A stretch of 64,000 bases of DNA from Bog-159 sp963756605 (GTDB lineage Bacteria > Acidobacteriota > Terriglobia > Bryobacterales > Bryobacteraceae): assembly GCA_963756605.1 (NCBI GenBank), contig CAVWOT010000040.1:42496-106495 (forward strand), written 5' to 3'. The translations under genes and the position numbers were made by a program. This document shows positions 51,838-59,929 of the stretch, in pieces (within the stretch, counting starts at the first letter, position 1; each line of letters opens with the position of its first letter). The notes under the pieces are model-generated. The model ran no database searches. It was not told where the DNA came from and saw only the letters and a program-made list of their open reading frames with translations.

Positions 51838-54800
51838 CTACGCCAATACTGCTTCGGTCTCTTCGCTCGCCGTGAAGTATGCGCAATCCGGGTGATGAAA
51901 CACCAGCGCACTTACGCTGGCTTCCGGATCCATCATCATACCTTCGGTCAGCCGCACACCGATATCATCCGGCCGCAGCAGCTTCCAGATACCTTGCTGG
52001 TCGTCCAGGTTGGGACACGCGGCGTAACCGAAGCTATAGCGCTTGCCGCGGTACCGCGAGGTGAAGCGCTCCTGCATGCTCATGGTAGGCGGATCGGGAA
52101 AGCCCCAATCTTCGCGGATGCGGCGGTGCAGCCACTCGGCGCAGCCTTCAGCGGTCTCGATGGCCAGCGACTGCAAGCCATGTGACTTGAAGTATAAGCC
52201 GGCTTGTTTCCACTCCTCAGCTTTATCGCGAATGCCCGCGCCCGCGGTTACTACGAATATAGCCAGGTGATCGCGCTTACCATCTTCCGCGTCGAGGATG
52301 TAGTCGCTGAGACACAGACCTTCATCGCGGTGCTGGCGGCCGAAACGGAACGTGTGGAGCGGGGACGGCGCGCCGGGAGCGAATAAGTGGAGGGCATTGC
52401 CGTCGCGCTCCGCCTCGAAGAACTGCCAGACAGCTCTTACACGCATGAATTGCGCGGCTTCGTGCTTCAGCTCCTCCATGTTATGGAAGAGTTCGACTGC
52501 CTTAGGCTCGTGCTCCACGAGGTTCCTCTCAAAGTTACCCTTATAGCCCAGATGCTTGCCGTAGAGCATATGCGGGTTGATGTAACTCCAGACTTCGGCC
52601 AGGTGCGGCACGTCGCGCACTTTGCGTTCGAGAGATGGTACAGCCGGAATGGGAATATCCGGGCGCACTTTGCGGCTCCGTGTTTCGGTGACACGCACGG
52701 TCGCTTCTTCCGCGGGCTGGACCGGCGGGGGGGCCTCGACATAAGTGTGATCGAGCATAGTGACCCCGCGCGCGGCGGGATCCATCAGACGGTTCATCAG
52801 GTCCAGGCCGGTCATGGCGTCTTTGGCGTAGCAGACGGCTTCGCCATAGGCCGGGGCGATGCGCGTGCGCGTGAAGCGGTCTGACAGCGCCGCGCCGCCC
52901 ACTAACAGGGGCACGCGAATGCCGGCATCTTTCAGGTCGCCGGCGGTAGTGACCATCTGCTGCGCGCTTTTCACCAGCAGGCCGGAAAGCCCAATAGCAT
53001 CTGGCGCGTGCTCCTGAAAAGCGCGGATGAGCATATCGGGCGACACCTTGATGCCCAGGTTAATCACGTTGTAACCGTTGTTATTCAGGATGATCTCGAC
53101 CAGGTTCTTGCCGATATCATGCACGTCGCCCTTTACGGTGGCCAGCACGATTTTGCCGCGGGCCGCGGAATCCGCCTTCTCCATGAACTGCTCGAGGTGC
53201 GTGACAGCGGCCTTCATGGCTTCAGCCGACTGGAGCACCTCGGCCACAATCAGCTCGTTGTTATTGAACAATCGCCCTACTTCCGCCATGCCGGTCATCA
53301 GCGGACCATTAATGATTTCGAGCGGTGTGGCGCCTTCCGCGCGCTTGCGCTCGAGATCGGCGACCAGGCCGTCCTTAGTGCCTTCGATGATGTAATTCGC
53401 CAGGCGCTGGTCGAGCGGCAAATCTTCCGGGCGGACCTTGGTGCGCGCGCCGGTTTTGCGGAAATGGTCGCTGACGGCGGCGATGTGGAACTGGTTGATG
53501 GCCGCGCGCTGGTCGAGGGTTTGCTGGCGCCAATCTTCCGGCGCGATCCGCAGTTCCTCGGGGCCCTCCGCTGGCGGCGTGTTGAAGAGCAGGCTCTCTG
53601 CCAGTCGGCGTTCGTCTTCCGGGATAGATGCGAATCGCTCCAGCTTCTCGGCGTTCACGATGGCCAGATCCAGCCCAGCCTTGGTGCAGTAATAAAGGAA
53701 GACCGAGTTCACTACTTCGCGCGCGGCGGCGGGCAGTCCGAAAGAGACGTTGGAAATGCCCAGCACCGTCTTCACATAAGGAATGTTTTCCTTAACGAGG
53801 CGTACGGCTTCAATCGTCTCGACCGCGCCGCCGATGTAATTGGCGTCGCCGGTAGCGCACGGAAATACCAGCGGATCGATGATAATATCTTCCGGCGCGA
53901 TGCCGTACTTTTCAGCCAGTAACTCGACGGACCGGCGGGCTACAGCCAGCTTGCGCTCCCGCGTAAAGGCCTGCGCCTGCTGCTTATCTTCATCGATGCA
54001 GCCCACAATCAGCGCCGCGCCATAGGCTTTGGCGATGGGACAAGTACGCTCGAATTTTTCTTCGCCATCCTCCAGGTTGATGGAATTGATAATCGATTTA
54101 CCCTGGCAGTAACTTAGTGCCAACTCGATCGCGCGCGGATCGGTGGTGTCGATCATCACGGGAGCTTTGACCTTCCGAATCAGTTTCTCGTAGAACGGCG
54201 GGATGTCTTTGATCTCGTCGCGGTCGGTGCTCTGGAGGCAAACATCTACGATGTGCGCGCCGTTTTTCACCTGGCGGCGGCCAATTTCAGTGGCCTCTTC
54301 CCACTTCTCTTCCGCCATCATGTTCTTGAAGAGGCGCGAGCCGATCACATTAGTGCGCTCGCCCACAATCAAGGGACGATTACTGTCCTCGGCCTCGACT
54401 AAGTCGATGCCGGAGTAATACGCCCGGTGCGCCGACGGCTTCAGCGCGCGCGGCTTCTTGCCTTCGGCCATCTGCGCAACCATACGGATGTGCGCCGCGG
54501 TGGTGCCGCAGCATCCACCTAACAGATTGAGCCAGCCGTTTTCGACGAATCGTTCGAGCTGCGCGGCAAAGGACTGCGGAGTTTCGTTGTACTCACCCTC
54601 GACGTTGGGCAGGCCGGCGTTGGGATAACACGAAACGCGCGTGGCGGCCATCTCACTGAGTGTGCGCAAATGATCCGTCATGAATTCGGGACCGGTGCCG
54701 CAGTTTAGGCCGGCCGCGATCAAGTCGGCGTGCGAGATTGACGCGTATAGCGCATCGGCGGTCTGCCCCGCCAGCATGGTCCCCATGGTTTCGATGGTGC

Positions 54801-55395
54801 CCGAAACCATCACCGGGATGCGGCGGCCGAGTTCGCGCGCCAGGCGCCGGATGGCCAATAAACCAGCCTTGATGTTGCGCGTGTCCTGGCAGGTTTCGAG
54901 CAGCAGGATGTCCGCTCCGCCATCGATCAGCGGCTTGGCCAGATCGTAATAGTCCTGCTGCAAATGGTCGAAGGCGATGGTGCGGCTGATGGTGATGCTC
55001 TTGCGCGTCGGCCCCATGGAGCCGGCCACGAAGCGCGGCTTTTCCGCGGTGGAGAACTCGTCGGCGGCCTGGCGCGCGAGGCGGGCGGCCGCCGCCATCA
55101 GTTCGTAAGATTCACCGTCGACGCCATAATCCACCAGGTCGCTTTTGGTTCCATTGAACGAATTGGTCTCGATGATATCGGCGCCTGCCTCCAGATACGC
55201 GCGGTGGATACCGAGCACCACATCGGGCCGCGTTTTGACCAGGATTTCGTTGCAGCCTTCGAGCGCGGGTCCGCCGAAATCCGCGGCCGTCAGGTGCTGC
55301 TGTTGCAGCATGGTGCCCATCGCGCCATCGATAACCAGTATGCGGCTGTCGAGCGCATTGAGCAGGGCTTCGCGGCGATCCTCAGGGGTAGTCAT
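51838..55395 (-). CDS. metH: Cobalamin-dependent methionine synthase
   Basis: Full-length, 1185-residue B12-dependent enzyme that moves the methyl group of methyltetrahydrofolate to homocysteine. Modules in order: the homocysteine/zinc domain (about 1-330; GLNCGTGP and GGCCGTT cysteines), the folate-binding domain (about 355-620; VGERTNVIGSRLF), and the cobalamin cap and binding domain (about 655-880; VKGDVHDIGKNLV with the B12-ligating His). The AdoMet reactivation domain (about 930-1180) has RYSFGYAACPNL. No riboswitch was recognised in the 62 bases before the ATG at 55395. Confidence 0.97.
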   Translation of the reverse strand: MTTPEDRREALLNALDSRILVIDGAMGTMLQQQHLTAADFGGPALEGCNEILVKTRPDVVLGIHRAYLEAGADIIETNSFNGTKSDLVDYGVDGESYELMAAAARLARQAADEFSTAEKPRFVAGSMGPTRKSITISRTIAFDHLQQDYYDLAKPLIDGGADILLLETCQDTRNIKAGLLAIRRLARELGRRIPVMVSGTIETMGTMLAGQTADALYASISHADLIAAGLNCGTGPEFMTDHLRTLSEMAATRVSCYPNAGLPNVEGEYNETPQSFAAQLERFVENGWLNLLGGCCGTTAAHIRMVAQMAEGKKPRALKPSAHRAYYSGIDLVEAEDSNRPLIVGERTNVIGSRLFKNMMAEEKWEEATEIGRRQVKNGAHIVDVCLQSTDRDEIKDIPPFYEKLIRKVKAPVMIDTTDPRAIELALSYCQGKSIINSINLEDGEEKFERTCPIAKAYGAALIVGCIDEDKQQAQAFTRERKLAVARRSVELLAEKYGIAPEDIIIDPLVFPCATGDANYIGGAVETIEAVRLVKENIPYVKTVLGISNVSFGLPAAAREVVNSVFLYYCTKAGLDLAIVNAEKLERFASIPEDERRLAESLLFNTPPAEGPEELRIAPEDWRQQTLDQRAAINQFHIAAVSDHFRKTGARTKVRPEDLPLDQRLANYIIEGTKDGLVADLERKRAEGATPLEIINGPLMTGMAEVGRLFNNNELIVAEVLQSAEAMKAAVTHLEQFMEKADSAARGKIVLATVKGDVHDIGKNLVEIILNNNGYNVINLGIKVSPDMLIRAFQEHAPDAIGLSGLLVKSAQQMVTTAGDLKDAGIRVPLLVGGAALSDRFTRTRIAPAYGEAVCYAKDAMTGLDLMNRLMDPAARGVTMLDHTYVEAPPPVQPAEEATVRVTETRSRKVRPDIPIPAVPSLERKVRDVPHLAEVWSYINPHMLYGKHLGYKGNFERNLVEHEPKAVELFHNMEELKHEAAQFMRVRAVWQFFEAERDGNALHLFAPGAPSPLHTFRFGRQHRDEGLCLSDYILDAEDGKRDHLAIFVVTAGAGIRDKAEEWKQAGLYFKSHGLQSLAIETAEGCAEWLHRRIREDWGFPDPPTMSMQERFTSRYRGKRYSFGYAACPNLDDQQGIWKLLRPDDIGVRLTEGMMMDPEASVSALVFHHPDCAYFTASEETEAVLA

Positions 55396-55457
55396 GGCGG
55401 CTGCGGTTATCTTGATTTTAGCAGTTGCGCAGTCCGCCCTACAAAGTTCGCTAACGT

Positions 55458-56444
55458 CTATCTATTGGGCTGTTCTGTAAGAGTAATCGGCGCGCTCAGG
55501 CGGAAGGAGAGTTTGGATTCGGTCGGCAGCGTCACGGCTTTGTCGCGGGTAGCCAAGACTCCGCCGCCGCCGGCAGCGCCGCCCGCGCCCGCTCCAATCG
55601 CAGCGCCCTTGCCGCCTCCGGCGATGGCCCCGATGATCGCGCCAACACCAGCCGCGGCGGCTACAATTCCCACCTGGTCTTGGGTGGCCATCGTCTCGCC
55701 TTGCTTGCGCAGCGTCTCGGTCTTGATGGCGACGTGTTGGCCGTCGGAAGTATGTAGCTTGGTGAGTTCCAGCGAGAGCTCCGCCTTACCTTTGGCGTGA
55801 CCGGATTTCTGCGCATCTACGACGCGGCCTTCCACATGCGCGCCTTTTTCCGCGATCACGAATCCACCGGCGGATAGTGGGGCATCCAGGGTGCCGGTGA
55901 AGGTGTCGCCGGCCTGGTTGTTTTCGCTCGACAACTTCTCGCCCAAGCGGATGGGCAACGTCATGCCGGCCGGCAAGGTAACTGACGGCGCCGGCGGGGG
56001 GGCGGAGGGTTCGACGGGTTGGGCGGCCGCGGGGATGGATGCGGGCTCGGGCTCACTCGAAATCGGGGGCGCGACAGGTTCCTGGGCGGGCAGCGGCGAT
56101 GGGGCCGCGGGTGGATCGAGCTGCGCGGGCGGCACATTCTGCGCCACCGTCACGGGCGGGGCCGGACGGGCCGGCTTGACATGGTGCATGGGCCGGGGAG
56201 GCGGTGCCTGTTCAGGCTTGTCCGCAGGTGCCGGCGCAGACACGGTCGCGGGTGGCGTGTTCTCCGGAGCCGCTGCTGGGGCAGGCACAGCGGTCGGCGG
56301 CGGGGCGGACGGAACCGGTGCAGCCGCGGGCGCGGCGGCGACGAGGGGAGCCGCGGCCGGTTTCGGCCTTTGGGTGAACTTCATGATGAGGGCGCCACCC
56401 AATGCCCCAACCAAGACCAGAAGCCCAATCTGAAACGGTTTCAT
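55458..56444 (-). CDS. Membrane-anchored Pro/Ala-rich protein with glycine-zipper C-terminus
   Basis: A 328-residue protein: an N-terminal membrane anchor (IGLLVLVGALGGALIMKF), about 135 residues of Pro/Ala-rich linker, and a soluble domain. The domain has TLPIRLGEKLSSENNQAGDT, FTGTLDAPLSAGGFVI and a glycine zipper (GVGAIIGAIAGGGKGAAIGA). The end part FRLSAPITL resembles the C-terminal domain of similar acidobacterial proteins. The role is unknown; probably a periplasm-spanning protein. The frame opens at 56690 but overlaps dusB; ATG 56444 is used. Confidence 0.75.
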   Translation of the reverse strand: MKPFQIGLLVLVGALGGALIMKFTQRPKPAAAPLVAAAPAAAPVPSAPPPTAVPAPAAAPENTPPATVSAPAPADKPEQAPPPRPMHHVKPARPAPPVTVAQNVPPAQLDPPAAPSPLPAQEPVAPPISSEPEPASIPAAAQPVEPSAPPPAPSVTLPAGMTLPIRLGEKLSSENNQAGDTFTGTLDAPLSAGGFVIAEKGAHVEGRVVDAQKSGHAKGKAELSLELTKLHTSDGQHVAIKTETLRKQGETMATQDQVGIVAAAAGVGAIIGAIAGGGKGAAIGAGAGGAAGGGGVLATRDKAVTLPTESKLSFRLSAPITLTEQPNR

Positions 56445-56531
56445 GTGGTCGCGTACCCTCACTTGAGTCGGACGGACCGGCTCGCGCTTACGTTTCCAGT
56501 GTAACGCCGGGTAGAATGAAGATTCCAGGCG

Positions 56532-57542
56532 ATGTTCCACTTCCCAACCGAATTCGCGATCGGGCCGGTGCGCGTGGCTCCGGCCACCGTGCTGGCGCCC
56601 ATGGCCGGCGTGACCGATACGGTGTTCCGCCGCTTCATTCGCAATCTGGGCGGATGCGGCCTGCTGATGACCGAATTCACCAGTTCGCATGGCGTGAGTG
56701 CCTCGCTGCGCGCCCGCAAGCCGACGCGCACGCTGGTGAAGTATCTGAGCTTCGATCCGGTAGAGCGGCCCATTACCGCGCAGCTATTTGGCGCCGATCC
56801 GGCGATTATGGCGGACGCCGCGCGGGTGTGCCAGGACCTGGGCTTCGACATTGTGGATCTGAACTTCGGCTGCCCGGTAAACAAGGTGGTGAAATGCAAT
56901 GGCGGATCGGGCCTGCTGCGCGATCTGCCGCTCGTGGAGCAGTTGCTCAAACAAGTACGGGCAGCGATATCCATTCCGCTTACAATCAAGTTCCGCGCGG
57001 GCTGGAACGATCGGGAACTGGTGGCGGTCCAAATGGCGCGGTTGGCCGAAGATTGCGGCGTGGCGGCCTTAGCACTGCATCCGCGCACGCGCGAACAGGG
57101 ATACAGCGGACTGGCCGATTGGACGCGCATCGCGGAAGTGAAGGCCGCCGTCCGCATCCCGGTTGTCGGCAACGGGGACATCAACTCGCCGGAAGATGCG
57201 GTGCGCATGGTAGCAGAGACCCATTGCGACGCGGTCATGATCGGGCGCGCGGCGTCGTCGAACCCGTGGATCTTTCGGCAGATCGAACAATATCTGGTTG
57301 CCGGCACTTACGACCAGCCCAGCCAACAGGATCGCTACGAGATGATGCGCACTTACTATGCCATGCTGATCGAGCGCGACGAACCGGACAGAGTAGGCAA
57401 GATGAAACAATTCGCCACCTACTTCACGCATGGTGTGCGGAATGGGGCGCAATTGCGCGCGGCGATCTATCATGAGAGCGAGGCCGGCCGTATCCTGGAG
57501 TTAGTGGATGAGTTCTTCAGCCGCGAGGTCGTAGCCGCCTGA
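56532..57542 (+). CDS. dusB: tRNA-dihydrouridine synthase
   Basis: FMN-dependent enzyme that reduces uridine in tRNA. The 336 residues have the TIM-barrel start LAPMAGVTDTVFRRF, the catalytic Cys in VDLNFGCPVNKVVKCNGGSG, LALHPRTREQGYSG and the FMN-binding VVGNGDINSPEDA and VMIGRAASSNPW. The C-terminal helical domain gives tRNA contact. It sits six bases before rnhA and is divergent from the gene at 55458-56444. DusB is suggested by overall similarity, not proven. Confidence 0.92.
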   Translation: MFHFPTEFAIGPVRVAPATVLAPMAGVTDTVFRRFIRNLGGCGLLMTEFTSSHGVSASLRARKPTRTLVKYLSFDPVERPITAQLFGADPAIMADAARVCQDLGFDIVDLNFGCPVNKVVKCNGGSGLLRDLPLVEQLLKQVRAAISIPLTIKFRAGWNDRELVAVQMARLAEDCGVAALALHPRTREQGYSGLADWTRIAEVKAAVRIPVVGNGDINSPEDAVRMVAETHCDAVMIGRAASSNPWIFRQIEQYLVAGTYDQPSQQDRYEMMRTYYAMLIERDEPDRVGKMKQFATYFTHGVRNGAQLRAAIYHESEAGRILELVDEFFSREVVAA

Positions 57543-57547
57543 GTCCG

Positions 57548-57994
57548 GTGAAGAAAGTCAAGATCATCACGGATGGTTCGTGTTTGGGCAATCCCGGACG
57601 GGGCGGCTGGGCCTGCATCCTGCGGTTCAATCAGCACCAGCGCGAATTGTACGGGTACTCTCCGCACACCACCAACAATCGCATGGAGCTGACGGCGGCC
57701 ATTGAGGGACTGAAGGCGCTGAAGGAGCCGTGCGAGGTGGAAGTGATTACGGATTCCGAGTATTTGAAGAACGGCATTACCTCGTGGGTGCCTAACTGGA
57801 AGCGGCGGAACTGGATGACTAGTCAGAAGAAGCCGGTCGTCAACCGGGATCTTTGGGAGGAGTTGGACGCGGCCGTGGCGCGGCACAAGACCGCATGGGA
57901 GTGGACCAAAGGCCACGCTTCGCATGCCGACAATAACCGCTGCGATGAACTTGCGCAGATGGCGGCGCGGGAGCAGCGGCGCAGCGCGGTGTGA
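57548..57994 (+). CDS. rnhA: Ribonuclease HI
   Basis: Degrades RNA of RNA-DNA hybrids. The 148-residue protein has the catalytic acidic residues: DGSCLGNPGRGGWACIL (Asp10), NNRMELTAAIEGL (Glu), VITDSEYLKNGIT (Asp) and WTKGHASHADNNRCDELA (the last Asp/His). The start is GTG 57548, five bases past the dusB stop, so the two are co-transcribed. The palindromic repeat starts right at the stop codon. Confidence 0.93.
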   Translation: MKKVKIITDGSCLGNPGRGGWACILRFNQHQRELYGYSPHTTNNRMELTAAIEGLKALKEPCEVEVITDSEYLKNGITSWVPNWKRRNWMTSQKKPVVNRDLWEELDAAVARHKTAWEWTKGHASHADNNRCDELAQMAAREQRRSAV

Positions 57995-58047
57995 GGAGGG
58001 CGGGCTTCAGCCAGGCTTCAGCCGGCCCGGGGCTTGAGCCCCGTCGC
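57994..58047. repeat. Palindromic dispersed repeat after rnhA
   Basis: GAGGAGGGCGGGCTTCAGCC, then a palindrome GGGGCTTGAGCCCC: the GCCGGCT family in the opposite orientation to 58132-58174. It could end the dusB-rnhA transcript. Confidence 0.65.
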
Positions 58048-58131
58048 ACTTGGCCTTCGCTCGAAACCCAACTCTCTTGGCAGAAGAGAGGCGGCTTGAG
58101 AACATCACCATGACCGGGGAACAGCTTCGAT

Positions 58132-58174
58132 GCAGCGGCGCTGAAGCGCCGCGCCGGCTAAAGCCCGCCCTCCA
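58132..58174. repeat. Palindromic dispersed repeat supplying the deoC stop codon
   Basis: Stem GCGGCGCTGAAGCGCCGC followed by GCCGGCTAAAGCCCGCCCTCC. Read on the minus strand it gives TTG GAG GGC GGG CTT TAG, the final codons of deoC. Together with 57994-58047 the repeats fill most of the 163-base gap between two convergent genes. Confidence 0.7.
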
Positions 58175-58853
58175 AGGCCAGCCTGCGCTTGCATTCGTCG
58201 AGCATAGCCGCCGTGCGCGTTGCGCCCACTCGCGTGACGCCCAAAGCTCGCACTTGGAGCAGCGCGTCCAGATCCCGTACACCTCCCGCCGCTTTCACTT
58301 GCACGTATTCCGGCGAGTGCCGGCGCATCAACGCCAGATCTTCCAGGGTGGCTCCGCCTGTGCCATATCCGGTAGAGGTCTTCACCCAATCGGCGCGCAG
58401 CTCCCCGCAGATCTCGCATAGCCGGATTTTCTGCGTATCATTCAGGTAGCAATTCTCGAAGATCACTTTCACCTTCTGCCCGGCCGCGTGCGCTGCCTCG
58501 ATCACCGCACACACATCCGACTGCACGTAGCCCCAATCGCCGCTGAGGACCTTGCTGATGTTCACCACCATGTCGAGTTCCTGGCATCCATCGGCCAGCG
58601 CCTGCCGCGCCTCGGCCACTTTGATCGCGGTGGTGTGTCCACCATGGGGAAAGCCGATGGTGGTGCTGGCATTGACGGCGCTGCCGCGCAAAGCCTCCGC
58701 GCAACGCTGCAAATAATACGGCACTATGCACACGCTGGCCACATCGTATGCCAGCGCCAGTTGGATACCGCGTTCCAGATCCTCCACTGTCAGCGTGGGA
58801 TTCAGCAGAGAATGGTCAATCATCTTGGCCATTTCCAGGTAGGTATAGTTCAC
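58158..58853 (-). CDS. deoC: Deoxyribose-phosphate aldolase
   Basis: Splits 2-deoxyribose 5-phosphate into glyceraldehyde 3-phosphate and acetaldehyde, in nucleoside breakdown. The 231 residues form the class I aldolase barrel. Key segments are IDHSLLNPTLT, TTIGFPHGGHT, ELDMVVNISKVLSGD, KVKVIFENCYLND, the Schiff-base Lys in DWVKTSTGYGTGGAT and QVKAAGGVRDLD. The frame opens at 58874; the GTG at 58853 has a GAGGA ribosome site five bases before and is preferred. The C-terminal Leu-Glu-Gly-Gly-Leu and stop lie in a dispersed repeat. No other nucleoside catabolic genes are near. Confidence 0.92.
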   Translation of the reverse strand: MNYTYLEMAKMIDHSLLNPTLTVEDLERGIQLALAYDVASVCIVPYYLQRCAEALRGSAVNASTTIGFPHGGHTTAIKVAEARQALADGCQELDMVVNISKVLSGDWGYVQSDVCAVIEAAHAAGQKVKVIFENCYLNDTQKIRLCEICGELRADWVKTSTGYGTGGATLEDLALMRRHSPEYVQVKAAGGVRDLDALLQVRALGVTRVGATRTAAMLDECKRRLALEGGL

Positions 58854-58909
58854 GTTTCCTCGCCGTCCGCGCACCAGTGTAGCGCGTTATGCTGGGCCAC
58901 AGAAAGAAC

Positions 58910-59782
58910 ATGACGATTCGAAAAATGCAATTTCAAATCATGGCAGCTCTGGCGCTTGGCGCAGCGGCTGGGCTCTCACCGGCGGCGCGGGCGCAAGGCG
59001 GCGGATTCAGCGGACCCGGCCGCTACGAGATCTCCAACGTCAGATCCGGCAAAGTCATCGATCTGGATCGCAACGACCAGACCAGCGTCATTCAGTATTC
59101 CGCGCGCAACACGGACAACCAGCAGTGGGACGTGGTCCCCTCCGATCCCGAATTCTGGTATCTGCGCAACGCCATGAATGGCGCGGCGCTGGAGGCTATC
59201 GGTCCCGGCAACAGTACGCCCGTGCGCGGCATGCCATTCACCGGAAGCCCCGCCCAACAGTGGCGCATTACGCCCGGCAGGAATGGCAACGCCCTGATCA
59301 CCAACCGGCTGGGCAAGACTTTGGATATACCGAACGGCGCCACACGCGATGGCGTCCGGGTCCAGACGTATGCCGTTAACGGGGAAGCCAATCAACAATT
59401 CGTTTTCCGACGCCTGGCCGATCTGAGCCGCCGGGACGCCTTCCCCGATGCCGATGATTGGGATCATGAGCGCCGCTGGGAGCGCTATTATGGCCGATTC
59501 GATGAGCGCCAGCATCGCTGGGGACTGGAGGGCGATGGTGTGTGCTTTTATCGCGAGCCGGGATATCGCGGACGGGCGTTTTGCGTGCGTGTGGGGGAAG
59601 AGGTGCGCTGCCTGCCTGATCCGCTGATCGAACGGTTCGCCTCGGTGAAATTTTTCGGCCGCGCGCGCGGAGTTGAGGTATTTGCGGAGTCGGAATTTGG
59701 CGGCCGGCGCGCGCGGCTGGACCACGATCAGCCGGACCGCGTGGGTGCGTTGGGACGGGTGGTTTCGGTTCGCGTGTACTGA
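58910..59782 (+). CDS. Secreted ricin-lectin domain plus beta/gamma-crystallin-like domain protein
   Basis: A 290-residue exported protein: a signal peptide (about 1-29), a ricin-type beta-trefoil (about 33-170) with three QxW-type repeats (NTDNQQWDVV, SPAQQWRIT, ANQQFVFRR) that should bind sugars, an acidic/arginine-rich linker, then a crystallin-type domain (about 205-290). The latter has VCFYREPGYRGRAFCVRVGE, RFASVKFFGRARGVEVFAES and EFGGRRARLDHD, the two Greek-key repeats that often bind calcium. This combination suggests a surface lectin. The frame opens at 58889; ATG 58910 is chosen before the signal peptide. Confidence 0.82.
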   Translation: MTIRKMQFQIMAALALGAAAGLSPAARAQGGGFSGPGRYEISNVRSGKVIDLDRNDQTSVIQYSARNTDNQQWDVVPSDPEFWYLRNAMNGAALEAIGPGNSTPVRGMPFTGSPAQQWRITPGRNGNALITNRLGKTLDIPNGATRDGVRVQTYAVNGEANQQFVFRRLADLSRRDAFPDADDWDHERRWERYYGRFDERQHRWGLEGDGVCFYREPGYRGRAFCVRVGEEVRCLPDPLIERFASVKFFGRARGVEVFAESEFGGRRARLDHDQPDRVGALGRVVSVRVY

Positions 59783-59793
59783 ATGGGGCAACT

Positions 59794-59842
59794 GGGCTGA
59801 AGCCCCGCGCCGGCTAAAGCATGGGTTAAAGCCTGCCCTCCA
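59794..59842. repeat. Palindromic dispersed repeat after the lectin gene
   Basis: GGGCTGAAGCCCCGCGCCGG, then CTAAAGCATGGGTTAAAGCCTGCCCTCCA. The reverse reads TTG GAG GGC AGG CTT TAA, a stop in the same phase as in deoC, although no gene uses it here. Confidence 0.65.
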
Positions 59843-59929
59843 ATCCAAACGTTGGGCGCGTCCGCCCGTCTATCCAAACTACGGGTATATTAGATAGATA
59901 TCGCACGGCGACGCTTCTCCGAGGCACAA

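Noticed and set aside
55396..55457. Possible cobalamin or SAM riboswitch before metH
   Set aside because: Only 62 bases lie between the genes, with no conserved riboswitch core.
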